Assembly: GCF_003752175.1 (NCBI RefSeq)
Contig: NZ_RJVF01000009.1
Span: 248,001 to 312,000, forward strand
Length of the DNA: 64,000 nt
Source: Comamonas sp. BIGb0124
GTDB taxonomy: Bacteria; Pseudomonadota; Gammaproteobacteria; Burkholderiales; Burkholderiaceae_C
Direction: 5' to 3'
In this document: positions 37,170 to 47,067 of the stretch, piece by piece
Layout: each line of letters starts with the position of its first letter
Position numbering within the stretch: the stretch's first letter is position 1
The notes under the pieces: model-generated
The model's database searches: none
Told to the model about the DNA's origin: nothing
What the model saw: only the letters and a program-made list of their open reading frames with translations
Program-made: the position numbers and the translations under genes

Positions 37170-37703
37170 ATGGAGCAATTTCACGGAACCACCATCATCA
37201 GCGTGCGCCGAGGCGATCAAGTCACGATCGGCGGCGATGGACAAGTCACGCTGGGGCATATCGTCGTCAAGGGCTCGGCACGCAAGGTGCGCAAGCTCTA
37301 CAAGAATCAGGTGCTGGCGGGCTTTGCCGGCGCGACGGCCGATGCCTTCACCCTGTTCGAGCGCTTCGAGGACAAGCTCGAGAAGTACCAGGGCAACCTG
37401 GTCAAGTCGGCGGTCGAGCTGACCAAGGACTGGCGCACCGACCGCGTGCTGCGGCGTCTCGAGGCCATGCTGGCGGTGGCGGACCGGCGCACCTCGCTCA
37501 TCATCACCGGCAACGGCGACGTGCTGGAACCCGAAAACGGCATCGTCGCCATCGGATCGGGCGGCGCCTATGCGCACTCGGCGGCCAAGGCGCTGCTCGA
37601 CAACACCGATCTCGCCCCCGAGCAGATCGTGCGCAAGTCGCTGTCGATCGCCGGCGAGCTGTGCATCTACACCAACATGAACCACACCATCGAGACGCTT
37701 TGA
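37170..37703 (+). CDS. hslV: ATP-dependent protease subunit HslV (ClpQ)
   Basis: 177 residues, beginning [25 protein letters not shown]. Processing before the first Thr of TTIISVRR would expose the N-terminal threonine nucleophile of this proteasome-like peptidase. [12 protein letters not shown] and the central [17 protein letters not shown] are characteristic. It forms a double hexamer capped by the HslU ATPase and degrades misfolded or regulatory proteins. The hslU gene begins 2 nt after its stop, a conserved operon. Confidence 0.97.
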   Translation: MEQFHGTTIISVRRGDQVTIGGDGQVTLGHIVVKGSARKVRKLYKNQVLAGFAGATADAFTLFERFEDKLEKYQGNLVKSAVELTKDWRTDRVLRRLEAMLAVADRRTSLIITGNGDVLEPENGIVAIGSGGAYAHSAAKALLDNTDLAPEQIVRKSLSIAGELCIYTNMNHTIETL

Positions 37704-37705
37704 CC

Positions 37706-39028
37706 ATGTCCTCCATGACCCCCCAGGAAATCGTCTCCGAGCTCGATCACCACATCGTCGGCCAGGCCGATGCCAAGCGGGCCGTGGCCATCGCGCTGCG
37801 CAACCGCTGGCGCCGGCAGCAGGTCGACGACAAGCTGCGCCACGAGATCACGCCCAAGAACATCCTCATGATCGGCCCCACCGGCGTGGGCAAGACCGAG
37901 ATCGCCCGTCGCCTGGCCCGTCTGGCCGATGCGCCCTTCGTCAAGGTCGAGGCCACCAAGTTCACCGAGGTCGGTTATGTCGGCAAGGACGTGGATGCCA
38001 TCATCCGCGACCTGGTCGAGGTCGCCATCAAGCAGACCCGCGAGTCGGCCACGCGTGTGGTGCGAACCCGTGCCGAGGATGCGGCCGAAGAACGCATCCT
38101 CGACGTGCTGATCCCCATGCCCCGTGAACCGGGCGTGCAGGCGCAGGACAGCACCGCACGCCAGACCTTCCGCAAGAAGCTGCGCGAAGGCCAGCTCGAC
38201 GACAAGGAAATCGAGATCGACATCGCCGAGCAGCCGCGTGCGCTGGAGATCATGGGGCCGGCCGGCATGGAAGAGATGACCGAGCAGTTGCGCGGTCTCT
38301 TTGCAGGTGCCGGTGCGCAGCAGCGCAAGACCAAGAAGCTCAAGATCGCCGAGGCTCGCCGTCTGCTGATCGAAGAGGAAGCCGGCAAGCTGGTCAACGA
38401 CGAGGACATCAAGCTCAAGGCCCTGGCCAATGCCGAACAGAACGGCATCGTCTTCATCGACGAGATCGACAAGGTCGCCACGCGCGCTTCGGCAGGGGGC
38501 GGTACCGACATCTCCCGGCAGGGCGTGCAGCGCGACCTGCTGCCGTTGGTCGAGGGCACCAGCGTCAATACCAAGTACGGCATGGTCAAGACCGACCATA
38601 TCCTGTTCATCGCCTCGGGCGCATTCCATCTCAGCCGCCCGAGCGACCTGATTCCGGAGCTGCAGGGACGCTTCCCCATCCGGGTCGAGCTGCAATCGCT
38701 GTCGGTTGCGGATTTCGAAGCCATCCTGACGCAGACCCACGCCTCGCTGGTCAAGCAGTACCAGGCGCTGCTGGCGACCGAGAACGTCACCCTGGATTTC
38801 CGGCCCGACGGCATCATCCGGCTGGCCACAATCGCCCACCACGTCAACGAACGCACCGAGAACATCGGTGCCCGGCGGCTGGCGACGGTGCTCGAGCGCC
38901 TGCTCGAAGAGGTCAGTTTCGGCGCTTCGCGGCTGGAAAACCAGACGGTGGTGATCGACGCCGATTATGTGAATGCGCGACTTCAGGATGTCAGCCAGGA
39001 CGAGGACCTCTCGCGCTATATTCTTTGA
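37706..39028 (+). CDS. hslU: HslU (ClpY) ATPase subunit of the HslVU protease
   Basis: 440 residues. Walker A GPTGVGKT at 57-64, Walker B in [14 protein letters not shown] near 250-263, and the intermediate (I) domain of about 110-240 between them, as in E. coli HslU (443). The C-terminal DEDLSRYIL inserts into HslV to activate it. It unfolds substrates and feeds them to HslV. ATG 37706 is only 2 nt from the hslV stop. It is followed by a hairpin terminator before the dcw cluster. Confidence 0.97.
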   Translation: MSSMTPQEIVSELDHHIVGQADAKRAVAIALRNRWRRQQVDDKLRHEITPKNILMIGPTGVGKTEIARRLARLADAPFVKVEATKFTEVGYVGKDVDAIIRDLVEVAIKQTRESATRVVRTRAEDAAEERILDVLIPMPREPGVQAQDSTARQTFRKKLREGQLDDKEIEIDIAEQPRALEIMGPAGMEEMTEQLRGLFAGAGAQQRKTKKLKIAEARRLLIEEEAGKLVNDEDIKLKALANAEQNGIVFIDEIDKVATRASAGGGTDISRQGVQRDLLPLVEGTSVNTKYGMVKTDHILFIASGAFHLSRPSDLIPELQGRFPIRVELQSLSVADFEAILTQTHASLVKQYQALLATENVTLDFRPDGIIRLATIAHHVNERTENIGARRLATVLERLLEEVSFGASRLENQTVVIDADYVNARLQDVSQDEDLSRYIL

Positions 39029-39052
39029 AGGTTCCCTCCGCCGACCTTTCCG

Positions 39053-39085
39053 CAAAAGCTCCCGCTCCGGGGGCTTTTGTGTTTT
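39053..39085 (+). terminator. Hairpin terminator after hslVU
   Basis: CAAAAGC (39053-39059) pairs with GCTTTTG (39073-39079), extended by CCC/GGG, and is followed by TGTTTTG. The T-run is imperfect but the position 25 nt after hslU is right. Confidence 0.7.
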
Positions 39086-39301
39086 GTGGGCCGGCGACGC
39101 GCGCCCTGTCCCGGTCCGTGTAGGACGAGGCGCCGCCCCTGCGGTCGGCCAGTTTCAAGCGACACATTCACTGGCTACGCTAAGTCCTTAATTTATATAG
39201 AAAAAATCAATGTGAGTTATTGTGACGATCGATTCCTAAGTCATTGATTTCATTGAAAAAATCTGACTTGCCAGGTTGTCTTGTGAAGTTTTCCTGTTAA
39301 A
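39086..39301 (+). promoter_or_regulatory. AT-rich promoter region of the dcw cluster
   Basis: About 120 nt (39180-39300) are far AT-richer than the surroundings (TTAATTTATATAG, CATTGATTTCATTG, CTTGCCAGGTTGTCTTGTG, TTTTCCTGTTAAAG). No gene is present. Several -35-like words (TTGCCA, TTGTCT) occur, but no pair with ideal spacing can be singled out. This is the expected site of the main mra promoter. Confidence 0.6.
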
Positions 39302-39336
39302 GTGGGAAAAAGTGGAATTTAGTGGTGTGAAGTGTT
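39302..39336 (+). promoter_or_regulatory. MraZ operator: four direct repeats with 10-bp periodicity
   Basis: GTGGG, GTGGA, GTGGT and GTGTT begin at 39302, 39312, 39322 and 39332, each one helical turn apart and separated by 5 nt. MraZ of E. coli binds TGGGN repeats with 5-nt spacers just upstream of its own gene. The site lies 45-75 nt before mraZ, so autoregulation of the cluster is likely. Confidence 0.85.
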
Positions 39337-39378
39337 GTCCCGACCCACTTTCCGACGGACCAAGGCAAACGGCGCAAC

Positions 39379-39807
39379 ATGTTTCAGGGTGCTTCTTCAT
39401 TGACTCTCGATGCGAAAGGTCGGCTCTCCGTGCCGACTCGGCATCGTGACGTCCTGAGCGCCACTGCCTCGGGTCAACTCACCATCACCAAGCATCCTCA
39501 CAACTGCCTCATGATCTTCGCGCGTCCCGAATGGGAAAAGTTTCGCGAACGCATCAATGCCTTGCCTGCGCAAGCGCACTGGTGGAAACGCATTTTCCTG
39601 GGCAATGCCGCCGACGTCGAAATGGACGGCACCGGCCGCATCCTCATTTCGCCCGAGTTGCGTGCCGCCGCAGGCATCACCAAGTCCGCCATGCTGTTGG
39701 GCATGGGTGATTACTTCGAACTGTGGGATTCGGCCCGCTATGCGGAGGAAGAAGCGAAAGCCATGCAGGCCCAGATGCCTGATGTCTTCAAGGACTTTTC
39801 TTTCTAG
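39379..39807 (+). CDS. mraZ: Transcriptional regulator MraZ
   Basis: 142 residues, beginning [24 protein letters not shown]. Two tandem AbrB/SpoVT-like swapped-hairpin motifs are visible: [13 protein letters not shown] (about 11-23) and [13 protein letters not shown] (about 83-95). MraZ forms a ring and represses the mra/dcw promoter by binding repeated TGGG-type boxes, seen at 39302-39336. It is the first gene of the cluster; rsmH starts 14 nt downstream. Confidence 0.97.
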   Translation: MFQGASSLTLDAKGRLSVPTRHRDVLSATASGQLTITKHPHNCLMIFARPEWEKFRERINALPAQAHWWKRIFLGNAADVEMDGTGRILISPELRAAAGITKSAMLLGMGDYFELWDSARYAEEEAKAMQAQMPDVFKDFSF

Positions 39808-39821
39808 CCCCCGGAGCAAGC

Positions 39822-40778
39822 ATGGTTCTGACTCATACCACCGTCTTGCTGAACGAGGCGGTGCTGGCACTGCTCAATCAGGAAGAAGCCGCGCAAGACA
39901 GCGGCTCGCGTCGTTTTGTGGACGCCACCTTTGGCCGCGGCGGTCACACCCGCCTGCTGCTGTCGCAACTGGCGCCGGCCGACCGGCTCACCGTGTTCGA
40001 CAAGGACCCGGACGCCATCGCCGTGGCCCGCCAGATGGCGGATGCGCGTATCGACATCCGTCACGAAGGCTTTGCCCATCTGGGCGAACTGGCCGAGGCC
40101 AGCGTGGATGGCGTGCTGATGGACCTGGGGGTGAGTTCGCCCCAGATCGACAACCCGTCGCGGGGATTCAGTTTCCGTTTCGACGGTCCGCTCGACATGC
40201 GGATGGACACCACGCGCGGCGAGAGCGTCGCGGAGTGGCTGGCGTATGCGGAGTCTGCACAGATAGCGGAGGTGATACGTGACTATGGCGAAGAACGGTT
40301 TGCTGTTCCGATTGCAAAGGCGATTGTTGCTCGCCGACAGGAGCGGGGCGCGCTGTCCACCACCGCCGAGCTGGCCCAGCTCGTGGCTGGTGCGGTCAAG
40401 ACCCGCGAGGCAGGGCAGAATCCCGCCACACGGACCTTTCAAGCTCTTCGGATTTTCATCAATGCCGAGCTTGAAGAACTGCAGCAGGCGCTGAAGGCGG
40501 CGCTCAAGGTGCTCAAGCCGGGCGGGCGGCTGGTCGTGATCAGCTTCCATTCGCTCGAAGACCGCATCGTCAAGAATTTCATCACCCAGCATTCGCGCGA
40601 GGTGTACGACCGCCGTGCACCCTTTGCCGCGCCCAAGCCCATGGCGTTGCAGGCCGTCGCCCGCATCAAGCCCAGTGCGGCCGAGGTCGAAGGCAATCCG
40701 CGCTCGCGCAGTGCCATCATGCGCGTCGCGCGCCGCACCGAGCTGCCCTGGGCCGAGGTGCCGGAGGTGCGTGCATGA
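39822..40778 (+). CDS. rsmH: 16S rRNA (cytosine-1402-N4)-methyltransferase RsmH (MraW)
   Basis: 318 residues. The SAM site is [10 protein letters not shown] (34-43). [37 protein letters not shown] and [15 protein letters not shown] are conserved in the family. It methylates C1402 of 16S rRNA. Codons for residues about 145-170 (40254-40331) are unusually AT-rich in the third position, including two ATA codons, unlike the rest of the gene, although the protein sequence there is normal. Its stop overlaps ftsL (ATGA, 40775-40778). Confidence 0.97.
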   Translation: MVLTHTTVLLNEAVLALLNQEEAAQDSGSRRFVDATFGRGGHTRLLLSQLAPADRLTVFDKDPDAIAVARQMADARIDIRHEGFAHLGELAEASVDGVLMDLGVSSPQIDNPSRGFSFRFDGPLDMRMDTTRGESVAEWLAYAESAQIAEVIRDYGEERFAVPIAKAIVARRQERGALSTTAELAQLVAGAVKTREAGQNPATRTFQALRIFINAELEELQQALKAALKVLKPGGRLVVISFHSLEDRIVKNFITQHSREVYDRRAPFAAPKPMALQAVARIKPSAAEVEGNPRSRSAIMRVARRTELPWAEVPEVRA

Positions 40779-41095
40779 CCCGTGTGAACCTGCTGCTGCT
40801 GCTGACCGTGGTGCTGAGCGCCCTGGGGGTGGTGCATGCGCAGCATGATTCGCGCAATGTGTTCGTGGCACTCGACCGGGCGACCAACGAGTCGCGCAAG
40901 CTCGAGATCGAGTTCGAGCGACTGCAGGTCGAGAAGCGGGCCCAGGCGACCCATCTTCGGGTGGAGCAACTGGCCAAGGAAAAGTTGCAGATGCGCACGC
41001 CGACGCCGGCCATCACCGACTATGTCGGCGTGAAGGTGCCGCAGTACGTGCCGCCCGAACCCAAGCCGGCTGCCGCCGCGGGGAGGGCGCGATGA
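40775..41095 (+). CDS. ftsL: Cell division protein FtsL
   Basis: 106 residues: a very short cytoplasmic start, one transmembrane helix (about 5-22), then a coiled-coil region (about 30-70) with [24 protein letters not shown] features common in betaproteobacterial FtsL, and a Pro/Ala-rich tail. It forms the FtsQLB complex that activates septal wall synthesis by FtsI and FtsW. It overlaps both rsmH and ftsI by 4 nt. Assignment rests on topology and position, as FtsL sequences are weakly conserved. Confidence 0.92.
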   Translation: MTRVNLLLLLTVVLSALGVVHAQHDSRNVFVALDRATNESRKLEIEFERLQVEKRAQATHLRVEQLAKEKLQMRTPTPAITDYVGVKVPQYVPPEPKPAAAAGRAR

Positions 41096-42840
41096 GGCGC
41101 AGCGTCCGTTATTCGTCCAGTCCGCTGCTGGCCAGCAAGACGCCGGTCTGGCGCAGCAAGTTCATCGTGGCCTGCCTGGCCCTGTGCTTCGTCGGCCTGG
41201 GCGCGCGTGCGGCATGGGTGCAGGTCGTCGACCGCGATTTCTACCAGCGGCAGGGCGAGGTGCGCTTTGCCCGCACGCTCGAGCTGCCCGCCAACCGCGG
41301 CCGCATCCTCGACCGCAACGGGCTGATCCTGGCCTCCAGCATTCCCGCCGAGAGCATCTGGGCCATACCCGAAGACGTGGACCGCGACCCGGGCAAGCTC
41401 GCGCAACTGGCCAAGCTGCTCAACATGCCGCTGGCCGAACTCAACAAAAAACTCGCCAACGAGGACAAGACCTTCGTCTGGATCAAGCGCCAGGTGGATG
41501 TGCCCGTGGCGCGCCAGATCGCCGAGCTCAAGATCAAGGGCATCTACCAGCGCGAGGAATACAAGCGCCAGTACCCCGAGGGCGAGGCCGCCGCGCACGT
41601 GGTGGGTTTCACCAACGTCGAAGACCGGGGCCAGGAAGGCATCGAGCTGTCCTTCAACAAGGAGCTGGGCGGGCGCGCCGGTTCGCGCCGGGTGATCAAG
41701 GACCGCATGGGCCGGGTGATCGACGATTACGGCGATCAGGTGCCGCCGGTCGACGGCAAGGACATCCAGCTCTCCATCGACAGCAAGGTGCAGTTCTTCG
41801 CTTACCAGAAGCTGCGCGATGCCATTGCCTACAACGGTGCCAAGGCGGGCAGCGTGGTGGTGCTCGACACGGTGACCGGCGAACTGCTGGCGCTGGCGAA
41901 CTACCCCAGCTACGACCCCAATCACCGCGAGAACCTGACCGGCGAGCAGTTGCGCAACCGGGCCGTGACCGATACCTTCGAGCCCGGCTCGACCATGAAG
42001 CCGGTGACGGTGGCGACCGCGCTCGAACTGGGCCGCGTGACGCCGCAGACCATCATCGACACCACGCCGGGCCGCTACACGGTCACGGGCTCGACCATCA
42101 CCGATACCCACAACTACGGGGTGCTGACGGTCGAAGGCGTGATCCAGAAATCCAGCAACGTGGGGGCCACCAAGGTCTCGCAGCGCCTGAGTTCGCAGGA
42201 GATGTGGAACACCTTCACGGCGCTGGGCCTGGGGCAGAAGCCGCAGATCGAGTTCCCCGGTGCGGTCACCGGGCGCGTGCGCCCCTGGAAGAACTGGCGG
42301 CCGATCGAACAGGCCACGATGTCGTACGGCTACGGGCTGTCGGCGTCGCTGCTGCAGATCGCGCGTTCGTACACGGCGTTTGCCCACGACGGCAGCGTGA
42401 TCCCCGCGACCATACTCAAGAGCCCGGAATCGGCTGCCGGCACCCGGGTGTTTTCGGCGGCGAACGCAGCCGAAGTTCGCCACATGCTTTGGCTGGCCGC
42501 GGGCCCCGGCGGTACCGGTCAACTGGCCCAGACCGTGGGCTACTCGATCGGCGGCAAGTCGGGCACCGCGCGCAAGCAGGCCGGCAAGGGATACGAACGA
42601 GGCAAGTACCGCGCCTGGTTCGCCGGCATGGCGCCGATCGAGCGTCCGCGCATCATCGTGGCCGTGATGGTGGACGAACCGACCCGTTCCATCTACGGCG
42701 GGACGGTGGCCGGTCCGATCTTCAGCGAAGTCGTTCAGCAGACCCTGCGCCTGATGGGTGTGCCGCCCGACATGGCCGTGAAACCCCAGATCTCGGCGCA
42801 GGAAATCGTCGAGCCCGTGAGCGAGGAGCACCAGCCATGA
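41092..42840 (+). CDS. ftsI: Peptidoglycan transpeptidase FtsI (PBP3)
   Basis: 582 residues. One N-terminal membrane anchor (about 22-44), a PBP dimerisation domain with PANRGRILDRNG (66-77), and a penicillin-binding domain with active-site STMK (S300-K303), SSN (354-356) and KSGT (489-492). It crosslinks septal peptidoglycan, working with FtsW, and is a target of beta-lactams. It overlaps ftsL and murE by 4 nt each. Confidence 0.97.
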   Translation: MRRSVRYSSSPLLASKTPVWRSKFIVACLALCFVGLGARAAWVQVVDRDFYQRQGEVRFARTLELPANRGRILDRNGLILASSIPAESIWAIPEDVDRDPGKLAQLAKLLNMPLAELNKKLANEDKTFVWIKRQVDVPVARQIAELKIKGIYQREEYKRQYPEGEAAAHVVGFTNVEDRGQEGIELSFNKELGGRAGSRRVIKDRMGRVIDDYGDQVPPVDGKDIQLSIDSKVQFFAYQKLRDAIAYNGAKAGSVVVLDTVTGELLALANYPSYDPNHRENLTGEQLRNRAVTDTFEPGSTMKPVTVATALELGRVTPQTIIDTTPGRYTVTGSTITDTHNYGVLTVEGVIQKSSNVGATKVSQRLSSQEMWNTFTALGLGQKPQIEFPGAVTGRVRPWKNWRPIEQATMSYGYGLSASLLQIARSYTAFAHDGSVIPATILKSPESAAGTRVFSAANAAEVRHMLWLAAGPGGTGQLAQTVGYSIGGKSGTARKQAGKGYERGKYRAWFAGMAPIERPRIIVAVMVDEPTRSIYGGTVAGPIFSEVVQQTLRLMGVPPDMAVKPQISAQEIVEPVSEEHQP

Positions 42841-44390
42841 GTCTGACCGTGCTTCATACACCCGGCCAGGTCGTGCAGTGGCTCCGCCAGCGCGGTGCCG
42901 GCAGCCTGACCGTCGACAGCCGTCAGGCGTCGCCGGGTTCGGCTTTCATTGCCTGGCCTGGCGCCGCGGTCGATGGCCGCCGTTTTGTGCCGGATGCCCT
43001 GGCCCAGGGTGCGGTCGCCTGTCTGGTCGAGGCTCAGGGAGCCGAGGCCTGGCTGCCGGCCTGGCAGTCCGCGGGCGCCTTGCCTTCGGTCGCCGTCTAC
43101 GAGGGGCTCAAGGCGGCGACGGGCTTCATCGCATCGGCCTGGCTCGACGAGCCCAGCCAGGCGCTGGATGTGCTGGCCGTGACCGGCACCAACGGCAAGA
43201 CCAGCACGGCCTGGTGGCTGGCACAGGCGCTGTCGTCGTTGCCGGCGCAGGCCCCCGCGACGGTCGACCGGGCCTGTGGATTCGTCGGCACGCTGGGTAT
43301 CGGCCAGCCGCCGAATGTGCGTTACACCGGTCTGACCACCCCCGATCCTGTCAGCCTGCACCAGGCTTTCGAGGATTTTCGCGCGCAGGGCCTGCGGGCC
43401 TGCGCGATCGAGGCTTCTTCCATCGGGCTGGCCGAGCGCCGGCTCGACGGTGTGCGCATCAAGATGGCGCTCTACACCAATTTTTCGCAAGACCACCTGG
43501 ACTACCACGGCAACATGGCGGCCTACTGGGAGGCCAAGGCCGAGTTGTTTGCCTGGCCCGGTCTCGACAGTGCGGTGATCAACATCGACGACGCGCACGG
43601 CGCGGCGCTGGCCGGCCAACTGGCGGGACGCGAGGACCTGGCCCTCTGGACCTATGGCCGGGACGCGCGGGCGCGCCTGCATGCCCAGGATGTGGCATAT
43701 GTCCACGACGGGCTGGCGTTTTCCGTCACCGAGCAGGCTGCCGCGGGCGACCGCACGGTGCAGGTGAACACGCGTCTGGTGGGTGAGCACAATGTCGGCA
43801 ATCTGCTGGCGGTGATCGGTGGCCTGCGGGCGCTGGGTGTGACGCTGGACGACGCGGCACAAGCCTGCGCCGGCCTGACGCCCGTGCCGGGCCGCATGGC
43901 CTGCCTGGGCGGGCCGGGCCAGCCCCAGGTCGTGGTCGATTTTGCCCACACGCCCGATGCGATCGAGAAAGTGCTGCAGGCGCTGCGGCCCATGGCCGAG
44001 CACCGCCATGGCGATGTGCACATCGTGGTGGGCTGCGGCGGCGACCGCGATCCCATCAAGCGGCCGCTCATGGCCGGAACCGCCGAACGCCTGGCCGACC
44101 GCGTGACCATCACCAGCGACAACCCGCGCAGCGAACAGCCCATGGCCATCGTCAACCAGATGCTGGCGGGACTGAAGAACCCCTCGGCGGTGCAGGTGCA
44201 GCCCGATCGCGCGCGTGCCATCGCCGACGCCGTGGCCCAGGCCAGTGCCGCCGACGTGGTGCTGCTGGCAGGCAAAGGGCATGAGACCTACCAGGAGATC
44301 GCAGGCGTTCGGCATGCGTTTTCCGATCTCGAACACGGCCGGCTGGCGCTGGCTGCGTGGTCTTCGCGTGCTGCAGGAGGCCCGGCATGA
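42837..44390 (+). CDS. murE: UDP-MurNAc-tripeptide synthetase MurE (meso-DAP adding)
   Basis: 517 residues, a cytoplasmic Mur ligase. The P-loop is TGTNGKTS (116-123). SDNPRSEQP with D428-N429-P430-R431 is the motif that selects meso-diaminopimelate, consistent with a DAP-type wall and with dapF in the window. It adds meso-DAP to UDP-MurNAc-L-Ala-D-Glu. It overlaps ftsI and murF by 4 nt, giving tightly coupled translation. Confidence 0.96.
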   Translation: MSLTVLHTPGQVVQWLRQRGAGSLTVDSRQASPGSAFIAWPGAAVDGRRFVPDALAQGAVACLVEAQGAEAWLPAWQSAGALPSVAVYEGLKAATGFIASAWLDEPSQALDVLAVTGTNGKTSTAWWLAQALSSLPAQAPATVDRACGFVGTLGIGQPPNVRYTGLTTPDPVSLHQAFEDFRAQGLRACAIEASSIGLAERRLDGVRIKMALYTNFSQDHLDYHGNMAAYWEAKAELFAWPGLDSAVINIDDAHGAALAGQLAGREDLALWTYGRDARARLHAQDVAYVHDGLAFSVTEQAAAGDRTVQVNTRLVGEHNVGNLLAVIGGLRALGVTLDDAAQACAGLTPVPGRMACLGGPGQPQVVVDFAHTPDAIEKVLQALRPMAEHRHGDVHIVVGCGGDRDPIKRPLMAGTAERLADRVTITSDNPRSEQPMAIVNQMLAGLKNPSAVQVQPDRARAIADAVAQASAADVVLLAGKGHETYQEIAGVRHAFSDLEHGRLALAAWSSRAAGGPA

Positions 44391-45874
44391 CCCAAGGACT
44401 GGCATTGACGCTCGACCAGGTCGCGGCATGGCTGCAAGCGGCCGGCGAGCCCGCCCGTGTGGTGGGCGACGGGGCGACCCGCATCGAGCGCATCCACACC
44501 GATACGCGCACTCTGGCGGCCGGGGATCTGTTCCTGGCCTTGCGGGGCGAGCGGTTCGATGCCCATGATTTCCTGCCGAAGGCCGCGTTGCATGGCGCCT
44601 GCGCAGTGCTGGGCGAACGGGGTGTCGCGGACAGTGGCCTGCCCGGCATCGAAGTCGGTTCCAGCCGCCGGGCGCTCGGTTTCATCGCCGCGGCCTGGCG
44701 GGCGCAGTTCGACCTGCCGCTGATTGCCGTTACCGGCAGCAACGGCAAGACCACGGTGACGCAGATGCTGGCCTCGGTGCTGCAGGCTTGGCATGGCGCG
44801 GACGCGCTGGCCACCCGCGGCAACTTCAACAACGACATCGGCCTGCCGCTCACGCTGCTGGGCCTGCGTGCGCATCACCGCTCGGCGGTGGTGGAGCTGG
44901 GCATGAACCATCCCGGCGAAATCGGCTGGCTGGCTCCCCTGGCTGCACCGACCGTGGCGCTGGTCAACAATGCGCAGCGCGAACACCAGGAATTCATGGC
45001 CACGGTCGAGGCCGTGGCGCGGGAGAACGGTGCGGTGTTTGCCTCGCTGGCCGCCGGCGGCACCGCGGTGTTTCCGGTCGACGAGGGTTTTGCGCCGCTG
45101 TGGCGCGAGCTCGCCGGCGAGTCCCCTGTGATCACCTTCGGCCTGGTGCCCGAAGCCGGCGTGACCGGCCAGGCCCGCTGGCAGGACGACCACTGGCTCG
45201 TCGAAGCCGGGGTCCGTACCGGCGATGAAACGCAGGTGCTGTCCTTTGCGCTGCATCTGGCCGGCCGCCACAACGTGCGCAACGCGCTGGCGGTGGTGGC
45301 CTGCGCGCTGGCCGCCGGCGTGCCGGCTGCCGGGGTGGTCGCGGGCATCGAGGCTTTCCGGCCGGTGCAGGGCCGTTCGCATGCCCGCCTGCTCGACTGG
45401 GCGGGCCGCCGCGTGGTGCTGATCGACGACAGCTACAACGCCAATCCCGATTCCGTGCGTGCGGCCATCGACGTGCTGGCCGACCTGCCCGGCCCGCGTG
45501 TGCTGGTGCTGGGCGACATGGGCGAGGTCGGCGACGAAGGTCCGGCCTTCCATGCCGAGATCGGCCGTTACGCCGCCGAGCGCGGCATCGACCACCTCTG
45601 GACGCTGGGGGATCTCGGTGTCCATGCCTGTCAGACGGCTGCCGGCCAGGCGACCGTGCACGCCTGGCATGCACCGACCATCGAAGCCCTGCAGGCCGCC
45701 GTGCTCGAGGCCATGCCGGGTGTCTCGGCGGTGCTGGTCAAGGGCTCCCGTTTCATGGGCATGGAGCGTGTGGTGCAGGCCGTCCTGGCTGCGCAGCCCG
45801 CTGCAGTCGCCCTGGTTTCCGCTGAAGTTCGCGCAGCAGAGATTTCCCCACAAGAACAACAAAGAAAGATTTGA
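44387..45874 (+). CDS. murF: UDP-MurNAc-pentapeptide synthetase MurF
   Basis: 495 residues. [14 protein letters not shown] (P-loop), [17 protein letters not shown] and [16 protein letters not shown] are typical of MurF, which adds D-Ala-D-Ala, made by Ddl in the same cluster, to the tripeptide. It overlaps murE by 4 nt and is separated from mraY by 4 nt. The C-terminal tail of about 40 residues after [12 protein letters not shown] is longer than in E. coli and Ala/Glu-rich. Confidence 0.96.
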   Translation: MTQGLALTLDQVAAWLQAAGEPARVVGDGATRIERIHTDTRTLAAGDLFLALRGERFDAHDFLPKAALHGACAVLGERGVADSGLPGIEVGSSRRALGFIAAAWRAQFDLPLIAVTGSNGKTTVTQMLASVLQAWHGADALATRGNFNNDIGLPLTLLGLRAHHRSAVVELGMNHPGEIGWLAPLAAPTVALVNNAQREHQEFMATVEAVARENGAVFASLAAGGTAVFPVDEGFAPLWRELAGESPVITFGLVPEAGVTGQARWQDDHWLVEAGVRTGDETQVLSFALHLAGRHNVRNALAVVACALAAGVPAAGVVAGIEAFRPVQGRSHARLLDWAGRRVVLIDDSYNANPDSVRAAIDVLADLPGPRVLVLGDMGEVGDEGPAFHAEIGRYAAERGIDHLWTLGDLGVHACQTAAGQATVHAWHAPTIEALQAAVLEAMPGVSAVLVKGSRFMGMERVVQAVLAAQPAAVALVSAEVRAAEISPQEQQRKI

Positions 45875-45878
45875 ACCC

Positions 45879-47057
45879 ATGCTGCTGAGCCTGTTCAACT
45901 GGTTGGCTTCCCTCGGTCCCGAATGGAGTTTCCTGAGGGCGTTCCAATACCTGACCTTGCGTGCCGTGATGGCGGCCATCACGGCCCTTCTCATCGGCCT
46001 GGTGGCCGGACCGGCGGTGATCCGCCGCCTGACGGCGCTCAAGATCGGCCAGCCCATCCGCGCCTACGGCATGCAGACCCATCTGGCCAAGAGCGGCACG
46101 CCCACCATGGGGGGGGTCCTGATCCTGCTGTCGATCGCCATCTCCACCTTGCTGTGGTTCGACTGGACCAACCGGTTTGTCTGGATCGTGATGCTGGTCA
46201 CCCTGGGTTTCGGGGCCATCGGCTGGGTCGACGACTGGCGCAAGGTCGTCAAGAAAGACCCGGAGGGCATGCGTTCCCGGGAAAAATACCTGTGGCAGTC
46301 GCTGATCGGCCTGATGGCGGCGGTGGCCTTGCTGTTCTCCATTTCGGAGGTCTCGAATGTGCGTGTGCTCGAGCTGTTCGGCAATTGGGTGCTGTCGGGC
46401 TTCACGGCCGACTTCCCGCCGCATGCCGACCTGCTGGTCCCGTTCTTCAAGGAAGTCAGCTATCCCCTGGGCGCCCTGGGCTTCATCATCCTGACCTACC
46501 TGGTGATCGTGGGGGCCAGCAATGCCGTCAACCTCACCGACGGACTCGACGGCCTGGCCATCATGCCGGTGGTGCTGGTGGGCAGCACGCTGGGCGTTTT
46601 TGCCTACGTGACGGGCAACGCGGTGTACGCCCGTTACCTGATCTTCCCCTTCATTCCCGGCTCGGGCGAACTGCTGGTGTTCTGCGCGGCGCTGGCCGGC
46701 GCGGGCCTGGCTTTCCTCTGGTACAACACCCACCCCGCCCAGGTCTTCATGGGCGACGTCGGTGCGCTGGCCCTGGGTGCGGCCCTGGGCACCGTGGCCG
46801 TCATCGTGCGCCAGGAAATCGTGCTGGCCATCATGGGCGGCATCTTTGTGGTCGAAGCGCTGTCGGTGATGCTGCAGGTCAGCTGGTTCAAGTACACCAA
46901 GCGCCGTTACGGCGAAGGGCGGCGTCTGTTCAAGATGGCACCGCTGCACCACCATTTCGAAAAGAAAGGGTGGAACGAGACGCAGGTGGTTGTCCGTTTC
47001 TGGATCATCACCATGCTGCTGTGCCTGCTGGCCCTCTCGACCCTGAAGCTGAGGTGA
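45879..47057 (+). CDS. mraY: Phospho-MurNAc-pentapeptide translocase MraY
   Basis: 392 residues with about ten transmembrane helices. GTPTMGG, the Asp pair in [28 protein letters not shown] and the HHHFE segment ([14 protein letters not shown]) form the conserved cytoplasmic active site. It moves phospho-MurNAc-pentapeptide onto undecaprenyl phosphate, making lipid I, the substrate of MurG. Relative to E. coli (360) it has extra residues in the loop between [13 protein letters not shown] and [10 protein letters not shown]. Confidence 0.97.
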   Translation: MLLSLFNWLASLGPEWSFLRAFQYLTLRAVMAAITALLIGLVAGPAVIRRLTALKIGQPIRAYGMQTHLAKSGTPTMGGVLILLSIAISTLLWFDWTNRFVWIVMLVTLGFGAIGWVDDWRKVVKKDPEGMRSREKYLWQSLIGLMAAVALLFSISEVSNVRVLELFGNWVLSGFTADFPPHADLLVPFFKEVSYPLGALGFIILTYLVIVGASNAVNLTDGLDGLAIMPVVLVGSTLGVFAYVTGNAVYARYLIFPFIPGSGELLVFCAALAGAGLAFLWYNTHPAQVFMGDVGALALGAALGTVAVIVRQEIVLAIMGGIFVVEALSVMLQVSWFKYTKRRYGEGRRLFKMAPLHHHFEKKGWNETQVVVRFWIITMLLCLLALSTLKLR

Positions 47058-47067
47058 TCACACAGCC

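Noticed and set aside
41184-44390. Single 1068-codon open frame covering ftsI and murE
   Set aside because: Its upstream part is an out-of-frame reading of ftsI with Arg/Gly/Ala-rich content; only the murE part (from 42837) is real, so this is not a fusion protein.
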